Below are positions 28,801-37,800 of a DNA stretch of 64,000 nucleotides, in pieces (position 1 is the stretch's first letter; every line of letters begins with the position of its first letter). Both the position numbers and the translations under genes were made by a program. The DNA lies in assembly GCA_013397075.1 (NCBI GenBank), contig VWZS01003516.1, forward strand, positions 186,001-250,000. Reading direction: 5' to 3'. The notes under the pieces were generated by a model. It searched no databases. It had not been told where the DNA came from and worked only from the letters and a program-made list of their open reading frames with translations. The DNA is from Rhabdornis inornatus (taxonomy: Eukaryota > Chordata > Aves > Passeriformes > Rhabdornithidae).

Positions 28801-31800
28801 AGCTTTTGGCACCAGCTGGTTCCCAACTACCTCACACCCATCTTTTTTCTCACATTTTCATTTTCTTTCTGAATTAAAAAAGGACATTGTTTTCACCTGT
28901 TAAATTACAGTGGCAGCTGTCCAGAAACCAGGATGAAGGAATCTAGATTAAAATTCAATAGCACCAAACATAGCCATTTCTTTTAAATAACAGCTTCCTT
29001 TGTACTGCTGAAGATAAAGGTAATGTCTGTAAGCCTTGTTTATTTTTAGGCCAGCATCACTTTTCTACAGAAAGTATTATCTATTTTGGTTAAAAGCAAC
29101 ATTTCCAATGCAGTCTAATAACTATGACAGCATACAATTTAAAGCTTGTGTGTGAACACACTCAGGCTACCAAATCACCATTAAAGAGGTAGCTAAGAAC
29201 ATTCTGCAATACTACAAAGAGTGGCCACACAGCGAAAAGCCATTGATCTTCTTCAGCTTGCTGACCACAGATCCAACTTGAGTAGACAAGCATCAAGAAA
29301 CAAGGTAAACCACACACAACCCACCATTCCTTCCCTCAGTACTTTCTTTCAGGTGACAGAATCCACCCATGACACCACTGAGATACCTGGACAGAGTCCT
29401 TCAGTAGACTCAGGATTATTTTTGCAGGCTCTGTTTAGCTGGACAGTTTGCAAGGGAACACCTGCATTTACAACCCCAAATGGTTCTTCACATCAGCTCC
29501 AGGCTGCAAGGAAAGGCTTTGCCATGTGAGATCACCTATGAACAGCCACCTTGAAAAAGGTAACAGCACCCAGCCTCTCAGCTTGAAAGGTTTTATATTC
29601 CCTGCTTGAAACCTCCCTCCTCCTCTCCAGCTTCTACCTTTTCAGATACAGCTAGCATCACAGAGAAATGGAAGTTGAAAAGGAAACTGCATCAGCCCCT
29701 CTCACCCACCCACAAAAACAAAACAAAACAAAAAAAACCCAAAGATACTGCTTTGTATTTGCTTAAATCTGTTTCTTTTACACATTTAGTCAAAGACTTC
29801 TTGCATTCGAAAAGCAAATATTCACAGGCTCCTAGGATGCTACTTTGACACCAACAGGACACCAGAAACCCTTACATGAATCAAAATTCATTAAAATAGG
29901 CTCTCAAGGGGAACAAATGCATTCTTGGAAGGCCCAAGGGAAGGAGTGTTTCTTCTTCAGGCAGAAGTGATACTGGCCCAGCTCAACCACATTCTCTACT
30001 TGTAACTAAAAAAATCCCAACAGCAGTATGAGCACACAATACTTGAAATTACAAGGAAGATATTTAATGATACGGAAAAAAATCACAAATAACTTTATAT
30101 ACAAATATTCTTTCTTACACAAAAAATAAAACATTATCTAAACATCTTCCTTGAAAAAATATTTTAAAGGGATATTTAATAGCTTGAGAAGTGAAACCAC
30201 ACACAAACTGAAGTGCTGCACTTCAAATTTACAGTTTTCAGTCAGATCAGAGGGCTGCAACAGAACAAACCTTCCAAGAAGTCAGCAGTATCTGACGGAA
30301 GTTTCAGGGCAGTAAGAAACCACTCTGTGCTGCAATGATTTAAGGCTTGCTTCATTATCTGCCATCCCCCAGAGTTAAGATCATGAGGCTCTGCAGCAGG
30401 ATGGGACTTGTCTGCATGTCACCTACCACAGTTCATGAACTGGCACCTCAACCCCAGCTCAACTCTAAACTCAGCTAACTGGGCTATCTGCATCCCATTT
30501 CTGCCACTTCTGTGGAGGCTGTAGTAGTCAGAAGGATGAAGCCAAATTGCCTTAAAACTGTCACAGCTAGCCACAGAGTGGTATTTGTCAGCTCTCAGGG
30601 TTCTGGCAGCCACAGCTCAGTTTCACATCATTCCAACCAAGCAGGCTCAACACAGCTCAGTAAGGAACCACCGTGTGGAATCCACCCTTACAATGGTGCA
30701 TACCACCCTGACCACAAATAAACTCAACAATTTACACAGGATCCCAAACTTGCAAGTAGACCTGTCCCGTTTCTTCAACAGCCAGTGTAAAAATAACACC
30801 CATTTCCCCTTGACCTACTACATTGAATGCCTGAACCTTCACAGGAAAACAATCAACTGCCCTTGCTATCACAGCCTACTTAAGCTGCATTCACAAAGTT
30901 AAGGGAACATTTCACTCTGTCCTCTCGTATTTAGGGACCAAAGGAATTTACCTGGGGTAGAAAGTTTAAGCTAGGGTTGCTACTGTATCTTTATTATTAC
31001 CAAAACCCTTTTCTTCTTGGAACAGCAAAATTTACTATATTTTGGTGATCAAAACGTATATTGAGTGCTCTAGGAATGTGAGCCTTTCCTCATCTAACAG
31101 TCCAAAGAGCAAGCTGCCCTTTTCACTTGAGAGAAAAAAATATAGAGAGATTAAAACTCCTAAAGATTTTGAAAATAATACTAAAAATATAAATTTTTCT
31201 CATTTGATAAAGGCACAGTGTTGAACTACATGAAGCAAATCTGTTTAGTCCTACACAGGCAAAAAATAGACTAGCATCACAAAACAGTTTAGAGTATATG
31301 CAGTTCTTACACACGTGACATCTACTTCAAATCCATTTCCATCCATGTTCTTGTACAGGATTTTTCCATTTTAAAGTAGACTTTTTAAAAGTAGCAATAT
31401 ACATGGAAGACACTTGAGAGATCAGTGCTCCCAAAAAAAAACCCCAAAACCAAAACAAAACAAAAAAACCAAACCAAACCAAAAAACCCAACAAAAAAAA
31501 CTCAAGCATGCAGACTTACTTGCATTCCCCAGGTACACTGCAGCCCCCATGGAGCAAATTACATCCTTGTTTACACACAGCTGTAGACACAAAAAGATCT
31601 GTGCATCAGTCTGGGCAGCCAGGTATTCATTAGTACAGCAGCACCCTGGAGCTCCTCAGGTAGGCTCCTGTCATTTAGCCTGTCTGTTGTCTGTGCAAAA
31701 CAGATTGCCTTCTGCCATTTCCAGCAGTTGTTCCTTCCAGACAGTTATTTCACAGAACACAGCACCATTACAGCCAAAAAGCTTTGCAGTAAGAGTGTCA

Positions 31801-34800
31801 GCACTGAAGCTTTTATAAAATATAGTTGTTTTTAAAACTGGGTATAAGACTGGTATTGTGCTGGGAATCCCAAAGTTTAAGTGATACATGAGTATCACCT
31901 TGAGTAAGCCCAAGGTCCTCCCCATCATTACCAAGCTTTTTACTGAAAAGGAACAGAAAACAAAACCAAAAAGCCCTCAGCAGAAAGAAGAGTATGTCAA
32001 ATAATTTTAGCACTAATTACTTACTGAAGGGCAAAATGCAGAGAGGTTTGATTGAGTGGTACATTAAAAGAGACGACCACACTTGAATTTCTGTTCCCAT
32101 TAAGAGCTATCAGAAAGCTTTTAGCTTTGCACACTTTACACTTAAAACTGTTTCATTTGCAGGAACAGTGTTACGGGTGCATTTTTTAAGGACTAAAGTC
32201 TACTGTGTAAGTGATGATATCACTTCAATAAAATCTTACATTAACAGATGTAATGCATCATTTTGCTTCGAAGGAACACCAGCAGTGAATAAGGTCAATT
32301 AGTAAAAGGATGCTTCCCTGAATACTAAATTTGTTTAGCATACAGCAGAAGCAGCACTGTATCCTATGCTCCACTTTTCACAGAGGATGTTTTATTTAAA
32401 GATTTCTACTGAAAGGACAAAGCCTGTAAGTGCTAAAATCAATATGCTACAGCAATGACACCACAGAAATACCTACTGCAGTTTACACCTATTCTACATA
32501 CACCAGGGCTAATCCAAGACAAAAGAAACATACTACCTTGTTTGCATTCTTCTCCCATCCAACCTTCCATGCAGGCTTTGTTTCCATTTTGATCACACGT
32601 GTAGTGACCAACAAAGTCATCTCGAGGGCCACAGAACTTGTTGCACAGAGCACTGTAGTAATTTTCATCACATTTCACCCTTATTTGCACTTCAAAGTGG
32701 GCAACAGGGCCATTAATTTGGAGGGTCTTCCATCGATCTTCTGGGTTGATCATACCAGCATGTGCCACTCGCTCTATTAACAAGTTTTCACCTTTTTGGA
32801 AAGAAAGGTAAATTCAACAAGGGGTTAAGTTTGATAGCACTCAAGGACATACGGAATCCAATCAGAAGTACTCAACTGGTTAAGGGGAAACCAAGTAAAG
32901 AAAATGTTAAGATGATAAAGATCTACTGTACAACTGAATTTTCCTTTGCCTTGCAAAGTTCATTACAGGAAGGCCAATTTTAAAAAGTGTCCCAAAGGAA
33001 ATATTAAAAAACCCTGGAACATAATCCATAGGAAATAGCTTATTTTTCAAGGCAGCCAAACATACCACACCCACATGCTGACAACTAGCAGCTTTATCTT
33101 GATCTGAGGCTCTTCTTGCCTCCTTTTCTGTTCTTATAAAATTGCAAGATCTGCATAATCTCATAGCTGAGAGAAAGTTCTCTGTTGTGAGTTTAATTTT
33201 AACAATAAAGCAAAACACAATGTATTCAATTTGCTGCAAAATTACTGAGCAATAGTGAATGCTATGGTAGGCTTGCATTACATACATTAACTAGCTTGTT
33301 TCCATTTTATTCTATCTAAAATAAAGGCAAAACATTTTTAACAACTATTCCATAGAACACTGCACGGCTAGTGTTTAACATTTTGAGAAGAAATAAACAA
33401 GTGAACCCAGGATTGTCAAGAGCCATCCTCAGCTCTGCATCCTCCTTATCCTCACCCCCAGTGAAACTCCTGATAACAGTGATCCCTGCTGCAGCACACT
33501 CTGTGAGCATCCTGCCTTGTCCCCATGGAAAGCAGCAGCTCTGCTACTGCCAGGCTCCACTCACTGAGGCCAAACCTGATCAAGGAATTACATACCCCAG
33601 GGGAAAAGAGGATTCTAGAATGTAACATTATAGAAACTGCCAACACAAAGTATTTTCATTTACATTAATATCCATTTTGTATCTTTATCTATATAATTCT
33701 TTGTATAGAAGCTTCAATATCAGGAGGTGAGACAATTATAGCCAGTACAATGAAATTATACATTTGCTTCACAAAACATCGAGAATAAGCAAAGCTCAAT
33801 GTGGGGGGTAAGGGCAGACAGTGAGCAACCCCAGTGACAGGAGTTTCCTAATGGGTTCACCATTCAAATCTCGTACCACCCGGCTGCACAGCTTTCCTAG
33901 GTGACTCCAAGTTGCATCTGGAACTACAAATACTATTTAAGGATGAGAAATAGGTACAGAAGCTTCACTTGAACAAATTAATTTCATATACGTTTATGAA
34001 ATCACTATAATACTGCCAGCTCAGAGCTTCAGCACTCATTTTCTTTATTTAAAGATTCTGTAAAGTACACATTAAAAGAAATGAATAACCAAAAACTTGC
34101 AGCAAGAGGCTGAGATAACAGTGAGATAAAGCCTGAAGCTCAAACTATTAATATAGAACATTCCAAGCTGGTAGCAAGCAATACTAAGCTACCACCTTCA
34201 GCAAATGCATTTTACCTACTTGGTTGGTTTCTAGAACTCATTAACCTCCTATTTAGAAAACAAAACCCAAGCAGTAACTCTTTCTCAACCAGAACGTTAT
34301 TGAGAGTTTAGAGGAATCCTGTGCAGCAAAGAGGCATTTTCCCTTCTGCACGTAAAAGGACTAAAGTGACAATTTTCAGCCCCTCCAATATTAAGAGAAA
34401 GGAATAGTTACAGAAGTATCAGGCTCTCCAAAGTATCTTGCTCTCTTCACATCTTTTTCCAAGCTTGCTTCTATAAAAATGTTTCCTCTTGAAATTAAAA
34501 AATACTGAACTTAAAAAGAATCTCTTAACTAAGCACTGAAAGGTACTCCAGTTATTAAGATCTCACAGTATCTCTCTGCTTTATTACTAAAAATGGCATT
34601 GCCATGTATGAGCCATAAGTCATGCTTGCTTGGACTAGACTGCATAAAACATTTCATAAAACACTTAATGGCTGGCAAAGACACATTGAAGCCTATCCTT
34701 CTTCTTTAACTCTCATTCCTGGGCATGAGCTCCTCCTCATCCAGCAGCATGTGCAGGATAGAAAAGGCTGCCTGTATTTTAGTTTTTACCGACAGGATAT

Positions 34801-37800
34801 TTATCACACCAGTCACCATTGAAAGTCGAATGATTAGATAGAATCACAGATTTTTTTAGGTCGGGAAAGACCTTTAAAGGTCATCAGAAAGCCCAACCAT
34901 TAACCCTGAACTTCCAAGGCCACCACTAAACCATGTCCCCAAGTGCTACACCTACATGTCTTTTGAATACCTCCAGGGATGGTGACACCACCACTTCCCT
35001 GGGCAGATCTCAGCATCCTTTAATAATCTTATTTTCCTCCAATGACTATTGATCTGAAAAACTAGAAAGGAAAACATTCTGAATCACCGGATGGTCAAGG
35101 AAAATTGAACAAATAGCAAATATATATTACAGAGCTGCTTTCCTGCTATAAGCAACATAGGCTCCTTATAAACAGCTGCAGCAGCCACTGCTGTGAAATT
35201 GTTTCCTCAAAGTGAATTAGATGGACTGAAGAACAGGTTCTGAGATTAAAGGAGTGGCTTATATAATAAAATTCTTATCAGGCATCTTCAGGCTAATGGA
35301 GATTCATCAGACCCAGTTGACTGGAACAAGCATTACAGCTACTGCAAATATACCTATGCAGTACAGACCTCTTGATACTAGGGTCAAGAACAGGGGAAAT
35401 AACCCAAGAGTGCTCTTACTATCTTTTTGAACACTCACAAGCTCCTTTCAAAAGGAATGTATTCAGAGTCTTAAGGATTTTTCCTCAAGCTTGTATCAGT
35501 ATAAGTAGGGCTTAACAGCCTAAATAATCAAGCTGAATAATTTACCCTGAGCCACAGAAGACATGAGGGAAGCAGCTCCAAGCCATTTCATTTCTAATAC
35601 TAAATTCTTAAGTACCAGAGTAAGTATGAGAGTTCTGTTTAACTTCAAACTTAACACTGATCCTCAGTAGAAGGTGCATCTTCCAGAGAGATCTATAAAC
35701 ACAGGGAGGAACGTGTTTGTCAAGGTTTCTCCTTCCTCCCCCACAATACCAAAGTGTGTCTGAAGATATGCAGCCTCTCTCACCTAACTGTTTTGAGGAG
35801 ACAATTTGCTCCCTGCATCTGACTTTGCCATAGAAGTTCACCTTAGGGATTCACACTCATTACTTTTAGCCCTCAGTAAAGGCATAACTGAATTTGTCTG
35901 GTTATTGGTCAAAAAGCATCATCCATTACTCAAACTTACATATCCACAAACAACACCCAAGCAATTTCCTTGATTAACAGGTTTTCTACAAGCCTCTCTA
36001 GAAAAGCAGATAGTGGTACAGATGCTTGCATGATGGCTAAAAGGCTGTTTTTTATTTAATGTTCTCAGAGCATCTGATTTTTGGAAGAGAAAGCCTCATC
36101 TGAAGAGTATTTAACTGTGCAATATACAAATAAGAACACTGCCCATCAGCACCCAGATCTTTGGCAGAGGCCAGACATCCCAAAAAGCCAACAGGGCTGT
36201 ACAAAAGGTGACGCTGGTAGATGTTTGTAAGGGAACACAGCGACATGACACGAACTTCACATCCAAAGGAGCAGGAGGTGCCCATCCCAGGAAGCACATT
36301 CTCTTCAGCATGTTTTTAAGCACTATGGACAGATTAGCCTCCTACAGATTAATGGGAAGGAGAAAAGCAACCACTTCACCCCTGCAGTAGACACAGAGTC
36401 AAGTGAAAAGTTACTTCTCGTGTGAAGATGCCAGCCTGCTTTGTCAAGGCAGAGCTGGGCATTGCCGAGAGCTCTGCCAAGCCAAGTGCCTTACCTGGAA
36501 AGTGGAACTGCTGTGACAGATGACAGCCAGCAGGCTCTCTGCAGTGACTTTGTATCTAAGCCAGTTTCCTCTCCCCCTCTTCCACCCTCCCAGAGCAAAC
36601 AAGTGGTAACACTACACTGCCACAAGCTTACCCCCGAGCCAACCCCGCTGAGCACAGGAGAAAAAACACACGAGTAGTTCAGGAATCGGGGGTGAAGGAC
36701 CCTCTAAGAATTTGTACAGGAGAAACATTTGCTGTGGCGGACTTGTCCTTGAGATGGTCCTTCACAGGTTAGCTCTGAGTCCCCCTGCCTTCACTGAGTG
36801 CAAGAAGAACGCAGGATGCTTGGACAGAGGGAGGGAACATTGACAAATGCTCCAGAATCTGCAAGGTTTTCACTGGAAGCCCCTCTTTCCAGGTTTTAGG
36901 GGAGTTTTTTTTTTTTGTTTGCTTGTTGTTTTGTTTGGGCTTTGTAGTTTATTTTTGTTGCTGCTATTGTTTTGTTTTTATTTTGTTGGGGAGGTTGTTT
37001 TGTTTTCTACGGGGGGGTTTTGGGTTGTTTTGGATTTTAATACCTACTTGAGAGTCCAAGCTGGAACACAGACCTTGCATTTAATTCTCAGTCTTACTCA
37101 TCACCACTAAAGGAAAGCAAAACCTGACTCTAGAACTAATTAATCAGCTTTATAAACAGACTCTAGCAATTACTTTGATTAATCTATCTTACAGTAGCAA
37201 CAGAAGATACATGTAACCTGACTCCCAGATCAGCACAGCACTCAGGATTGACAGGGAGTTTCCACAGACATTCACTTCACCCCTCCAGGACCACACATTG
37301 TCTTTTCTCTGGAGGAGCTGCTCGATTCCCTTTCCTCTTCTCTAACGTGTGAATTTTTACTGATCTGTGCCGGTTTGGCAGTTCAGTGATGCTTGCAAAA
37401 ATACAAGTGAAGCATCTTTGTGTCTTGACAGATTAACAAGGCAAAACCTACTGCAGGACTCACGACCAAGATCCCTCAAAAAAAAAAGAAAAGAAAACCT
37501 TCAGCATTAAGGAATTCTTCCTAGGAATCTTATATACAAATCTAAATTGAAGCATGGCAAAGCAACACATCTCTATCACAGAATCAGAAAACAGACTACA
37601 GAAACATTAACCAAGACAAGCATTTAGCTAGTCTTCTGCCAAATTACAGGCCAAGAAAGCCTTCCTAAATTCACCTGAGAAGCCTCCAAGGTTTCAGCTG
37701 CAGCACAACTTTGCAGTACCTCTCTCTGGCAGCCTAAATTAAAGGGAAGTTCACTTTCCATCAGCAGCTTCTCATAGAGCTAAACTGTAATCTGACACTT

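Larger units (their letters stand above)
20828..31519 (-). other. JAG2: JAG2 intron 5 (10.7 kb)
   Basis: This large intron lies between the two exons that split EGF1. It contains a possible CR1 remnant (24427-24505), a (GCA)6 microsatellite (22308-22325) and A/C-rich tracts (23229-23262, 29712-29743, 31431-31500). No coding exon or RNA gene was recognised. Its size makes it a candidate host for regulatory elements, but none can be read directly. Confidence 0.85.
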
